Notes under the pieces: model-generated
Told to the model about the DNA's origin: nothing
Seen by the model: only the letters and a program-made list of their open reading frames with translations
The model's database searches: none
Assembly (NCBI RefSeq): GCF_008704935.1
Contig: NZ_CP023692.1
Location: 5,547,001-5,611,000 of the forward strand
Length of the DNA: 64,000 nt
Direction: 5' to 3'
DNA from: Streptomyces vinaceus
GTDB taxonomy: Bacteria > Actinomycetota > Actinomycetes > Streptomycetales > Streptomycetaceae
Part shown: piece by piece, positions 1-7,487 of the stretch
How the letters are laid out: every line of letters starts with the position of its first letter
How positions within the stretch are numbered: position 1 is the first letter of the stretch
Translations under genes and position numbers: made by a program

Positions 1-43
1 CGGGTGCAGCGCCCGTGAACTCCTCCGGAAGGCAGGGAAACTC

Positions 44-745
44 ATGCGTCACAGTCGTCGGAATGGCTTGATCGCGGCGGTGGTTGCGGGAGGCGGACTG
101 GCGGTCGCGGGTGTCGGCGGGTTCGCCTACGCCGATGCGGACGCGGGCGGGCAGGCGGAGCGCTCGCCGGGGCTGCTGTCGGGGAATCTGGTCCAACTGC
201 CCGTGCACACCCCGGTGAACGTGTGCGGCAACACCGTGAGCGTGGTCGGGCTGCTCAACTCGGCATCGGGCAACCGCTGCGCCAACCAGGGCGCTGGCGG
301 CGACGGGCATCCAGGGTCGGGGTCCTCGCATCCTTCGAAACCTGGAACCGGGGCCGGCAGCGGCTCCCACACGGGTGGGGGAGCCCATGCCGAAGGGGGA
401 GGAAAGGATTCGCCGGGGCTGCTGTCCGGCAACGGGATCCAGCTCCCGGTCGACGTCCCGGTCAACATCAGCGGCAACTCGGTGAACGTCGTCGGGATCG
501 GCAACGGCTCCACCGGCAACACGTCCGTCAACGGGGACGAGCCCAGCGGGGGGAAGCCGCCGCAGCAGCAACCGCAGCCGAAGCCGACCCCCGTCGTCGA
601 GCCGCCCGTCACCCGGGCCGCGCCCCCGCAGCACGGCCCGGCGCTCGCCCACACCGGGGCCGACGGCGCCGGCTACCTGCTGCCCGGCGGCGGGGCGCTG
701 CTGCTGGGCGGGGTGCTGCTCTACCGCCGTTTCCGCCTCCGGTAA
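44..745 (+). CDS. Long chaplin with two chaplin domains and an LAxTG sorting signal
   Basis: A 233-residue secreted cell-wall protein. Residues 1-30 form a signal peptide with basic start and hydrophobic core. There are two chaplin domains, about residues 41-82 and 123-164, each opening SPGLLSGN. A Gly/Ser/His-rich linker joins them and a Pro/Gln-rich stretch follows. The C-terminus has LAHTG (201-205), a hydrophobic helix and an RRFRLR tail, the standard sortase sorting signal. In the family, long chaplins are attached to peptidoglycan by class E sortases and help make the hydrophobic amyloid layer that lets aerial hyphae leave the surface. Domain 1 has the Cys pair (C61, C79), but domain 2 has Ser at both places (S143, S161). 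A GGAAGG/AGGGAA ribosome site precedes ATG 44. Which chp paralogue it matches cannot be told. Confidence 0.92.
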   Translation: MRHSRRNGLIAAVVAGGGLAVAGVGGFAYADADAGGQAERSPGLLSGNLVQLPVHTPVNVCGNTVSVVGLLNSASGNRCANQGAGGDGHPGSGSSHPSKPGTGAGSGSHTGGGAHAEGGGKDSPGLLSGNGIQLPVDVPVNISGNSVNVVGIGNGSTGNTSVNGDEPSGGKPPQQQPQPKPTPVVEPPVTRAAPPQHGPALAHTGADGAGYLLPGGGALLLGGVLLYRRFRLR

Positions 746-1426
746 TCAGCCCCGGAGCTCCGCGCCCGGGGCGGGCGGGAGCCTGCGCCAGGCGTCCAGG
801 ATCGCGTCGATCCGGGGGGCCAGCCGGGCCCGGGCGGCGAACCGCGGGACGCCCGCCATCAGCAGGGCGTCGTACTCGGTGTCGGTGTGCCGGACCGCCG
901 CCCGGACCGCCACCGACACCGCCTGCTCGTCGAGGGCCCGGCCCGCCGCCGTACGGCCCACCCGGCCGCTGCCGCGCAGCGAGGCATGGGTGGCTATCGC
1001 CACCGCCCGCTCGGCCGGGCACCCCGGGAACAGCCGCACGATCTCGGCCGCGAAGGCCGCCGTGAACCGGGTGTCCTCCACCGCGCGGCGCAGCCGGTCG
1101 CGCTCCCGGCGGCGGGCCCGCGCCTCGGCGTCCGCGAGGCAGGCGCGCTCCGCGAGGGCCAGGGCGGGGTCCTCGACCAAGAGCCCCTGTCGCTCGTAGC
1201 GGCGGCGCCGCTTGTTGAAGCGGACGACGACGGCCGAGAGCGAACTCGCCTCCCGGGCCCGCCGGGTGAGGGCGGCGTCCCCGCGCGGCAGGTAGACCAG
1301 GTGCCCGAGGTCGGCGCAGTCCAGGCAGCGGGGCACACCGACCTCGCGGACGAGATGCCGCAGCGGCCCCTGCCGGCACTCCGCGCAGTGGATCTGCTTC
1401 AGCGACTCGAAGACCACGAGGCTCAT
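746..1426 (-). CDS. DUF2293 domain protein with an N-terminal zinc ribbon
   Basis: A 226-residue protein of unknown function. The N-terminus has two CxxC pairs (C14/C17 and C34/C37), which look like a zinc ribbon. A basic, Arg-rich helical region follows at about residues 60-115. The C-terminal half resembles the DUF2293 domain: a helical FPGCP segment, a GSGRVGRT loop, then a helix ending in ILDAWRR. The reading frame extends 50 codons further upstream, but the extension is not domain-like, so I start at ATG 1426 (MSLVVFES). The zinc ribbon and basic character would suit nucleic-acid binding; that is inference. It is convergent with the chaplin gene and divergent from the cupin gene that follows. 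Confidence 0.8.
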   Translation of the reverse strand: MSLVVFESLKQIHCAECRQGPLRHLVREVGVPRCLDCADLGHLVYLPRGDAALTRRAREASSLSAVVVRFNKRRRRYERQGLLVEDPALALAERACLADAEARARRRERDRLRRAVEDTRFTAAFAAEIVRLFPGCPAERAVAIATHASLRGSGRVGRTAAGRALDEQAVSVAVRAAVRHTDTEYDALLMAGVPRFAARARLAPRIDAILDAWRRLPPAPGAELRG

Positions 1427-1578
1427 GACGATGTGATACCGCTGTCCGGTCCGCTTATCACCTTGCCGAAAATGGCGGTTGAGGTTTCGCCAACTTTCCC
1501 CGATGGCCGGATGCCCCTCTACCGTGAGCAGTTGGGGCTGCGGTAATGCCGTGATGCCCATGGGGGAGGGGTGCATAC

Positions 1579-1953
1579 ATGGGTGGATGGCAGCCGACGG
1601 CGCGGCTCGTGCGGGCCGGAGAAGGCGGGGCGGAGGGCCTCGCGGGCCGGGAGGTCGTCATAGAACCGGGCGGCTGCACCGGCTGGCACTTCCACCGCGT
1701 CCCGCTGATCGCGCTCGTCAAGTCCGGGACGCTGACCCGGATCCTGCACGACAACTCGGTCGTCGTGCACCGCCCCGGCACCAGCTTCGTCGAACCCCCC
1801 GGCGCGGAGCACCTGCACCTCGGCCGCAACCTCGGCTCCGTACCGGTCGTGCTGTACGTGACCTGCACGCTCGCCGAGGACGAGGCCTTCTCCATACCCG
1901 CGGACGCCCCGGCAGGCGCCGAACCCTGCGCCTGCCGGGGGAGCCTGCCGTGA
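1579..1953 (+). CDS. Small single-domain cupin protein
   Basis: A 124-residue protein with a cupin beta-barrel. The first motif is PGGCTGWHFHR (H37, H39). The second region, PGTSFVEPPGAEHLHL, carries E77, H78 and H80. These residues could hold a divalent metal, but no substrate can be assigned. The C-terminal tail holds a CAC pair. There is no signal peptide, so it is probably cytoplasmic. A strong GGGGGAGGGG ribosome site lies just upstream of ATG 1579. It is divergent from the DUF2293 gene and convergent with the WGR gene. Small cupins of this kind can be sugar or small-molecule binders, or isomerases. Confidence 0.8.
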   Translation: MGGWQPTARLVRAGEGGAEGLAGREVVIEPGGCTGWHFHRVPLIALVKSGTLTRILHDNSVVVHRPGTSFVEPPGAEHLHLGRNLGSVPVVLYVTCTLAEDEAFSIPADAPAGAEPCACRGSLP

Positions 1954-1999
1954 CCCGGTCCGCCCGGCGCGACGGGGTGCGCGGCGCCCCGCCTCCCGC

Positions 2000-3445
2000 T
2001 CAGACCAGGCGGCGTATCTCACCGCGCACCCGGTAGAACCCGCCCGAGGCCGCATGCAGCCCGTCCACCACGTACCGGGCACCCGGTTCCCGGATCCCGC
2101 GCGGGAACTGCACGTTCCACGAGGGCTCGAAGCCGCCCGACACGACCTGCACCCGCATGCGGCCGCCCTGCTGCACGCACTCCACCACGACACCGTCCGC
2201 CGGGGCCGCGGCCACCGAGACGGTCGCCACCGCCGCCGCGGAGGCCGCCGGGGTGAACACCGGCAGCGCGGCCGCCGACTTCACGTCCACCGCCGTCGGC
2301 ACCGAGCCCCGCTGGGCCGCCAGGATCGCCGCCTCGCTCGCGTCCATGCAGATCAGGGACCCGTCCGTGGTGACCAGGTACAGCCGCTCGTCCAGGTACT
2401 GCATCGAGAGGGCCGAACCGCCGCCGGTGCCCAGCTTCCACAAGCGCCGCCCGTCGGCATCGAAGCAGTACACCGACGAGGCGTAGTCGGCGGCGAACAC
2501 ATGACGGCCGTCCGGCGAGGTCGCGCACGCGTACACGGCGGCGTCGCACCGGTACGAGGCCTCCACGGCCCCCGTCCCCTTCGCCAGCCGCTGCACGGTG
2601 TGGCGCCCGGTGGCCGCGTAGACCGTGTGGTCCTCCTGCCAGCCGAACAGCACCGAGCCGTCCGTCGGCGTGTGCCACAACTGCGCCCCGCCGTCGGCCG
2701 CGTACGCCGTCACGCCCTGGCTGTGCCCGTGGTAGACCGCCCGCTCGTCCGCCCGCACCATCCACGCGTTCGAGCCCGGCGAGCGCCGCGACCACTGGAA
2801 CTCGTCCTCGTGGTCGATGACCGTCAGCCCGCCGCTGCGGTCCGACACGCTCAGCACCCCCTCGTGGATGTCGAGCCAGAAGATGTCCACGTCCGCCGCT
2901 ATGTCGTACGCCCCGAACGGCACCTTCGACGACAGGTCGTACACCGTGCCGTCGTCACAGCCCGCGTATATCCAGAACTCGTCCGCCACCAGGCATTTCA
3001 CCCCGTCGGGCAGCGAGTAGCGGGCCAGCACCTCGCCCTCGTGGCTGAGCGTGTAGACGTCCCCCGCCTGGTTGCCCACCCAGCAGCGGTCCTCGTCCAC
3101 ATGGATCCCGAACGCCGAGGACCCCGTACGGAACCGCCACAGCACCGGGGCCACCGCACGCGCCGTCGACGGCGCCGAGGTGACCTGGCGGCGCGACACC
3201 GCCCGGGCCGCGCGCGCTCCGGCCACGGCCGGCGCGTACCCCTTGCGGACCTTCTCGCCGATCTTCTTCGCGGCGGCCGCCCGGGCCTTCTCGGCGGTCG
3301 GGAACGAGGAGCTCTGCAGCTGGCCGTCCGCGCCGATGCGCCCGTACCGCACCGAGACGGCCGTGCCGTCCACGGTCACCTCGTAGAACTTGTGGGCGCC
3401 GCCGCCGTCCTGCGACAGCTCCAGATACGTCGTCTCGCGAGCCAT
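2000..3445 (-). CDS. WGR-domain protein with a beta-propeller (PQQ-like) repeat region
   Basis: A 481-residue protein. Residues 1-75 form a WGR-type domain: the fingerprint is YGRIG at 34-38 (Tyr replaces the Trp), followed by a Lys/Ala helix. Residues about 95-400 form a propeller of repeats with strands such as CWVGNQAGDVYTL, YAGCDDGTVYDL and VFAADYASSVYCFDADG. A short Ala/Val-rich linker and a further beta-rich domain end the protein. WGR domains occur in PARPs and in several bacterial proteins linked to DNA or stress. The start is ATG 3445, preceded by GGGGAGGGG; an 82-codon upstream extension of the frame lacks domain character. A perfect damage-type promoter lies about 60 bases upstream (3507-3529), so expression after DNA damage is predicted. 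The biochemical role is unknown. Confidence 0.82.
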   Translation of the reverse strand: MARETTYLELSQDGGGAHKFYEVTVDGTAVSVRYGRIGADGQLQSSSFPTAEKARAAAAKKIGEKVRKGYAPAVAGARAARAVSRRQVTSAPSTARAVAPVLWRFRTGSSAFGIHVDEDRCWVGNQAGDVYTLSHEGEVLARYSLPDGVKCLVADEFWIYAGCDDGTVYDLSSKVPFGAYDIAADVDIFWLDIHEGVLSVSDRSGGLTVIDHEDEFQWSRRSPGSNAWMVRADERAVYHGHSQGVTAYAADGGAQLWHTPTDGSVLFGWQEDHTVYAATGRHTVQRLAKGTGAVEASYRCDAAVYACATSPDGRHVFAADYASSVYCFDADGRRLWKLGTGGGSALSMQYLDERLYLVTTDGSLICMDASEAAILAAQRGSVPTAVDVKSAAALPVFTPAASAAAVATVSVAAAPADGVVVECVQQGGRMRVQVVSGGFEPSWNVQFPRGIREPGARYVVDGLHAASGGFYRVRGEIRRLV

Positions 3446-3506
3446 GACAGACCCCTCCCCAAGGCCGGGCCAACGGCTCTTTCCCGCCGGTGATCCCTCG
3501 TGAAAA

Positions 3507-3529
3507 ACGTTAGGGCCCACCACTGACAA
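3507..3529 (-). promoter_or_regulatory. RecA-NDp / PafBC-type DNA-damage promoter, perfect match
   Basis: Read on the minus strand the sequence is TTGTCAGTG, then eight bases GTGGGCCC, then TAACGT. It matches the RecA-independent actinobacterial damage promoter TTGTCRGTG-N8-TAnnnT at all nine upstream positions, with exact spacing and a valid -10. It points at the WGR/propeller gene, with a predicted transcription start near 3500 and a leader of about 55 bases. The element lies in the 91-base gap to the divergent uridine-kinase-like gene. Confidence 0.75.
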
Positions 3530-3536
3530 TGGGCCC

Positions 3537-4214
3537 GTGCAGCTGGAAGCGATCACATGGCAGCGGATGGCCGAGCGGCTCGCCGGCCACCTCGACGAAC
3601 ACCTGGGCGGACACCTCGGCGGACACGGTTCCCCGCCGCAGGAGAGGAGTTGGCAGCGGGTCGGCATCGACGGCGCGCCCGCCGCCGACACCGGCGTACT
3701 GGCCGGCCACCTCGCCGACGCGCTGCGCCTGCGCAGCCGCCCGGCCCTGGTGGTCCCGGCCGAGGGGTTCCTGCGCCCGGCCTCCCTCCGCTTCGAGTTC
3801 GGCCGCGAGGACGTGGACTCCTACCTGGGCGGCTGGTACGACACCGCCGCCCTGTGGCGCGAGGTGTTCGGCCCGACCGATCCCGGCGGCACCGGCCGCG
3901 TGCTGCCGGACCTCTGGGACCCGGTGAGAGACCGGGCGACCCGCAGCCCGTACACCGAACTCCCGCCGGGCGGCGTCGTGATCGTGCACGGCCCCCTGCT
4001 GCTCGGTCACTGGTTCCCCTTCGACCTCAGCGTGCACATCCGGCTCTCCCCGGGGGCGCTGGCCCGCCGCACCGAGGAGTCCGCACGCTGGACCCTGCCC
4101 GCCTTCGCCCGCTACGAGGCCGAGACCGACCCCGGGGCCCGGGCCGACGCGGTGGTCCGGGCCGACGACCCCCGCCACCCCGCCTGGACCGGTCTCACCG
4201 GCCCCACCGGCTGA
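3537..4214 (+). CDS. Uridine-kinase-like protein with a degenerate P-loop
   Basis: A 225-residue protein whose layout matches actinobacterial uridine-kinase-like NTPases. The first strand and loop, RVGIDGAPAADTG at 41-53, sits where the P-loop should be, but the loop has Asp51 where the Walker lysine belongs, so GKS/T is missing. The conserved second half is present: PGGVVIVHGPLLL, then WFPFDLSVHIRLS and an ARRTEESARWTLPAFARYE helix. The family transfers phosphate from ATP to uridine or related nucleosides. With this loop, catalysis is doubtful and a binding or regulatory role is possible. The start is GTG 3537, with no good ribosome site, so the message may be leaderless. Confidence 0.78.
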   Translation: MQLEAITWQRMAERLAGHLDEHLGGHLGGHGSPPQERSWQRVGIDGAPAADTGVLAGHLADALRLRSRPALVVPAEGFLRPASLRFEFGREDVDSYLGGWYDTAALWREVFGPTDPGGTGRVLPDLWDPVRDRATRSPYTELPPGGVVIVHGPLLLGHWFPFDLSVHIRLSPGALARRTEESARWTLPAFARYEAETDPGARADAVVRADDPRHPAWTGLTGPTG

Positions 4215-4380
4215 CGTGCGCGCCCGCGGTCCGTCACGGAGGTACGGGATCCGCAACAACGCCATCGCGGGCCGGTGACGAACGGGATCCGGCCATCGCG
4301 CCCCGCCCCGGCCGCGCACTACGTTGACGCCACGCTTCGACGGCGGCCACCCGGTGGCGCCTTGGCAGAAGGAGACGGCA

Positions 4381-5040
4381 ATGGGCGGACTGGGTACGGC
4401 GGTTCTGGGTCCGAGACGGCTGCGGCGGCAGGCGGCCGCCGCGCTGCTGCTCTGCGGGGCGCTGACCCTCACGGCGTGCAACGGCGACGACGGCGCCGGC
4501 GCGGGGGCCGCCGGCGCGAGCCCCGGCGCGAGCCCGGCGAGTCCCACGCCCGCGGCCCCCGCCTCCGCCACGCCCGCGGGAGCGGCCCCGGCCGCGTCCG
4601 CCGCCTCGCCCTCGAAGAAGCCCGCCCCCACCGCCCCCGCCCCCACCGCCCCCGCCCCGGCCAAGCCGGCGCCGTCCGCGCCCGGACCCGCCTGCGCCTC
4701 CAAGGACGCGGTCTCGCCGCACGAGATCGCCGTCTACCGCTACACCCCCGAGGGCGGCCAGTACAGCCTGATCGTCAAGCGCGGCCACTGGGCCTGCCCC
4801 GTCGCGGGCGGCACCACCCCCTTCGTGACCGTCGGCGAGGAGACCTACATCCCGATCGCCGAGGACGCCGAGATCGGTGTCCACGCCCCGATCCTCTCCG
4901 GCTCCACGAACAAGCCGATCACCACGCACGAGCTCACCTCGTGGCTGGAAACCCACCCGAACAAGGGCCTGGTGTTCCACTACGACGTGAACAAGGCGGG
5001 CGTGATCGAGACCCTCGGCCAGGAGGAGTACACCCTCTAG
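4381..5040 (+). CDS. Secreted lipoprotein of unknown function
   Basis: A 219-residue lipoprotein. A basic N-terminus (RRLRRQ), a hydrophobic core and lipobox LTAC put the lipidated cysteine at C33. Next is a long low-complexity Ala/Pro/Ser/Thr linker (about residues 37-105) that would span the cell wall, then a globular domain of about 115 residues. It begins at CASKDAVSPHEIAVYRYT and contains VKRGHWACPVAGG, so two Cys could form a disulphide. I recognise no domain. ATG 4381 follows AGAAGGAG, so this start is preferred to one 19 codons upstream. It is convergent with the pseudouridine genes. Confidence 0.8.
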   Translation: MGGLGTAVLGPRRLRRQAAAALLLCGALTLTACNGDDGAGAGAAGASPGASPASPTPAAPASATPAGAAPAASAASPSKKPAPTAPAPTAPAPAKPAPSAPGPACASKDAVSPHEIAVYRYTPEGGQYSLIVKRGHWACPVAGGTTPFVTVGEETYIPIAEDAEIGVHAPILSGSTNKPITTHELTSWLETHPNKGLVFHYDVNKAGVIETLGQEEYTL

Positions 5041-5046
5041 CCGCCC

Positions 5047-5062
5047 GCCCGGGACCCCGGGC
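5047..5062. terminator. Short GC hairpin between convergent genes
   Basis: GCCCGG and CCGGGC flank a four-base loop (GACC) just after the lipoprotein stop codon. It could end transcription from either side. It is short and has no T tract, so support is modest. Confidence 0.35.
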
Positions 5063-5086
5063 CCGCCGTGGTCCCCAAGACCCGGC

Positions 5087-6013
5087 CTACGGGCGCCCGC
5101 CCAGCCGGGTCACCGCCCGCGCGGCGGCCCGGCACCCGGCCCGCGCCGCGTCCGCAGCGCCCGCACCCGCCAGCCGGGCCGCGAGGAACCCGCCGGTGAA
5201 CGCGTCCCCGGCCCCCGTCGAGTCCACCGCCTCGGCCGACTCCGCCGACACCTCGGCGGTCACCCGGCCCCCCTCGGCCACCAGCGCCCCGGCCGCACCC
5301 CGGGTGACCACCACCAAGGGCACCCGCCGGCTCAGCTCGGCCGCCGCCCGGGCCGCCCCGGCCCCCTCCGGCAGCCCGGCCAGCAGCCGCGCCTCGTCCT
5401 GGTTGGGCAGCAGTACGGCGATCCCCGCCACCTCCTCCAGGAAGCGCTCCGGCCCCAGCCCGGCCAGGAACCCCGCCGAGGCCGGGTCCACGCTCACCGG
5501 TACGCCCAGGGCCCGGGCGGCCCGCAGCGCGACCAGGGCCAGCGCGCGGCTGCTGTCGGCGAAGAAGAGGTAGCCGGACAGGTGCAGATGGCCGGCCCCG
5601 TCCAGCAGGGCCGGAGCCCAGTCCTGCGGGGAGAGCCGCAGCGCGGCGCCGCTGTCGGTGAGGAAGGTGCGCTCCGCGTCCCGGCCGACCAGCGCCACCA
5701 CCGTCCCGGTCGGCTCGGCCGGATCGACCACCAGCTGCGGCCGCACCCCCGAATCCCGCAGGGCCTGCTCGTGCCACCGGGCCGATTCGGCGCCGACCCG
5801 CGCGAGCAGGCGTACGTCCGCCACCCCGGCGTGGGCCGCCCAGCAGGCCGCGTTGGCCCCGGCGCCGCCCGGCAGGGTCCGGATCCGCGCGGCCGTGTCC
5901 GTGGCCGGGGCCAGCGGCTCCGGATGCACCGCCACGACGTCCGTCACCACGTCCCCGACGACCAGCAGCGCCCCCGGCGCGCCGGGGGCCCCCTGACCGG
6001 CGGCCGCCCTCAC
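5087..6013 (-). CDS. psuK: PfkB-family sugar kinase, probable pseudouridine kinase
   Basis: A 308-residue ribokinase/PfkB-family kinase. The N-terminal strand LLVVGDVVTD leads to a glycine motif LPGGAGANAACWAA. The C-terminal signature DSTGAGDAFTGGF contains the catalytic Asp and the anion hole. The GTG start at 6013 overlaps the psuG stop in GTGA, so the two are translationally coupled. In this pathway PsuK phosphorylates pseudouridine to pseudouridine 5'-phosphate, which PsuG then splits. The PfkB family covers many sugars, so the assignment rests mainly on the psuG neighbour. No dedicated transporter is next to the pair. Confidence 0.85.
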   Translation of the reverse strand: MRAAAGQGAPGAPGALLVVGDVVTDVVAVHPEPLAPATDTAARIRTLPGGAGANAACWAAHAGVADVRLLARVGAESARWHEQALRDSGVRPQLVVDPAEPTGTVVALVGRDAERTFLTDSGAALRLSPQDWAPALLDGAGHLHLSGYLFFADSSRALALVALRAARALGVPVSVDPASAGFLAGLGPERFLEEVAGIAVLLPNQDEARLLAGLPEGAGAARAAAELSRRVPLVVVTRGAAGALVAEGGRVTAEVSAESAEAVDSTGAGDAFTGGFLAARLAGAGAADAARAGCRAAARAVTRLGGRP

Positions 6014-6936
6014 GGCCGCGCCGCCCAGGCCCCCGCGATCCTGGCCCCGAGCGCCACGTTGCCCCGTACCGCCGCCAGGTTCGCCTCCAGGGAGGCCCCG
6101 CCCGTGGCCCGTACCAGGAACCCCAGCAGGAACGGGGTCACCGCCTGTCCCGTGATCCCGCGGGCGTGGCACTGCGCCAACGCATCGGCCAGGACCCGGT
6201 CGTGCAGCTGCGGATCCAACTGCTCGGCCTCCGCCACCGGATTGGCCACGAGCAGCGCGGACGCGGGCCCGCCGAGCGCGTCCTGGGCGGCCATCACCGC
6301 CGCCACCTCCTCGGGCCGGTGCACGGTCCAGTCCACCGGCTCGCCGGAACTGGCCAGGTAGAACCCGGGGAAACGTTCCGTCCCGAACCCGAGCACCCCC
6401 ACCCCGAGCGTCTCCAGCCGCTGCAAGGTGGCCGGCACGTCGAGGATCGACTTCACCCCCGCGCACACCACCGTGATCCGCGTCCGCGCCAGCAGCGCCA
6501 GGTCCGCCGACTCGTCCTGCGTCTGCGCGTACTCCCGGTGTACGCCGCCCAGCCCGCCCGTGGCGAAGACCCGCAGCCCCGCCCGCGCGGCCAGGAAGGC
6601 CGTCGCGGACACCGTCGTCGCACCGGTCGCGCCCGTGGCGAGCGCGGGCGCCAGGTCCCGGTGGCCGAGCTTGCGCACCCCCTCGCCGCCCGCGATCCGC
6701 TCCAGCTGTGCCTTGTCGAGCCCGGCGTACGCCACACCGTCGACGACGGCGATCGTGGCCGGAACCGCGCCCTCGGCCCGTACCAGCGCTTCGAGTTCCT
6801 CACCCACGGCCAGATTGCGGGGGCGGGGCAGGCCGTGCGCGATGATCGTCGACTCCAGCGCCACGACGGGCAGGCGCCGCTCCAGCGCCTCACGGACCTC
6901 TTCGGACAGGACGGGGACCTCGGATGATGTGTGCAT
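6010..6936 (-). CDS. psuG: Pseudouridine-5'-phosphate glycosidase
   Basis: A 308-residue cytoplasmic enzyme that reversibly cleaves the C-C bond of pseudouridine 5'-phosphate to uracil and ribose 5-phosphate. Family marks are clear: the N-terminal ALESTIIAHGLPRP with the catalytic Glu, VAYAGLDKAQLERI, GVRKLGHRDL with the Schiff-base Lys candidate, FATGGLGGVHREY, VVCAGVKSILD, and the C-terminal TPFLLGFLVRATGG. I start at ATG 6936 (MHTSSEV), preceded by GGATGGGAC; an in-frame ATG at 6969 adds 11 residues. It is followed by psuK with a four-base overlap. A perfect inverted repeat about 100 bases upstream may hold an operator. Confidence 0.93.
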   Translation of the reverse strand: MHTSSEVPVLSEEVREALERRLPVVALESTIIAHGLPRPRNLAVGEELEALVRAEGAVPATIAVVDGVAYAGLDKAQLERIAGGEGVRKLGHRDLAPALATGATGATTVSATAFLAARAGLRVFATGGLGGVHREYAQTQDESADLALLARTRITVVCAGVKSILDVPATLQRLETLGVGVLGFGTERFPGFYLASSGEPVDWTVHRPEEVAAVMAAQDALGGPASALLVANPVAEAEQLDPQLHDRVLADALAQCHARGITGQAVTPFLLGFLVRATGGASLEANLAAVRGNVALGARIAGAWAARP

Positions 6937-7031
6937 GTCCCATCCATGGCACGCGATCCGGGGCTCCAAACGCCCTCGCGCCGGCCGTCGCCGAACCTGT
7001 CCGAGGAGCGTGTCCGTGGCCGGCAGCGGCT

Positions 7032-7049
7032 GGACAGGTTGACCTGTCC
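7032..7049. promoter_or_regulatory. Inverted repeat GGACAGGT-N2-ACCTGTCC, candidate operator
   Basis: A perfect 8-bp dyad with a two-base centre lies between the divergent psuG and cupin genes. A second copy of one half, ACCTGTCC, sits at 6995-7002. Position and symmetry suggest a regulator site; no regulator gene is adjacent. Confidence 0.45.
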
Positions 7050-7115
7050 GGCGGGCGGAGCCTGGACGTTGTGGTCACCGCGCGGGACCGGAGGGGCGGA
7101 TTAGGGTGACTCGCC

Positions 7116-7487
7116 ATGAGCACCATGAGCACCAGTGAGCACGGTCCCGCCTCGTTCGCCGTATCCGTACCGGACGCCGAACTGGAGGCCGAGGACCTCG
7201 ACCCCGGCCAGATCCTCTCCGGCGACCCCGTCGTGACGGGCAAGGTGCTGTGGGAGTCCCCCGACGGCACGCAGGTGCGCGGCATCTGGCAGATCACCCC
7301 GGGCGTGGTCACCGACACCGAGGCGAACGAGCTGTTCGTCGTGGTCAGCGGCCGCGCCACCATCGAGGTCGAGGGAGGCGCGACCCTGGAGGTGGGCCCC
7401 GGCTCGGCCTGCGTGCTGCGGGAGGGCGACAAGACGACCTGGACCGTCCACGAGACGCTGCGCAAGGCCTACCACATCAGCTACTAG
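7116..7487 (+). CDS. Cupin protein of the ureidoglycine-aminohydrolase-like type
   Basis: A 123-residue single-domain cupin. The segment ANELFVVVSGRATIEVEGG is cupin motif 1, and VGPGSACVLREGDKTTWTVHETLRKAYHISY is the motif-2 region and family C-terminus. The usual metal histidines are largely absent: motif 1 has Glu and Val where HxH is typical, so metal catalysis is uncertain. A -10-like TAGGGT at 7102-7107 lies eight bases before ATG 7116, with no ribosome site between, so a leaderless message is likely. Its 3' end overlaps the convergent MFS gene by 11 bases. Confidence 0.82.
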   Translation: MSTMSTSEHGPASFAVSVPDAELEAEDLDPGQILSGDPVVTGKVLWESPDGTQVRGIWQITPGVVTDTEANELFVVVSGRATIEVEGGATLEVGPGSACVLREGDKTTWTVHETLRKAYHISY

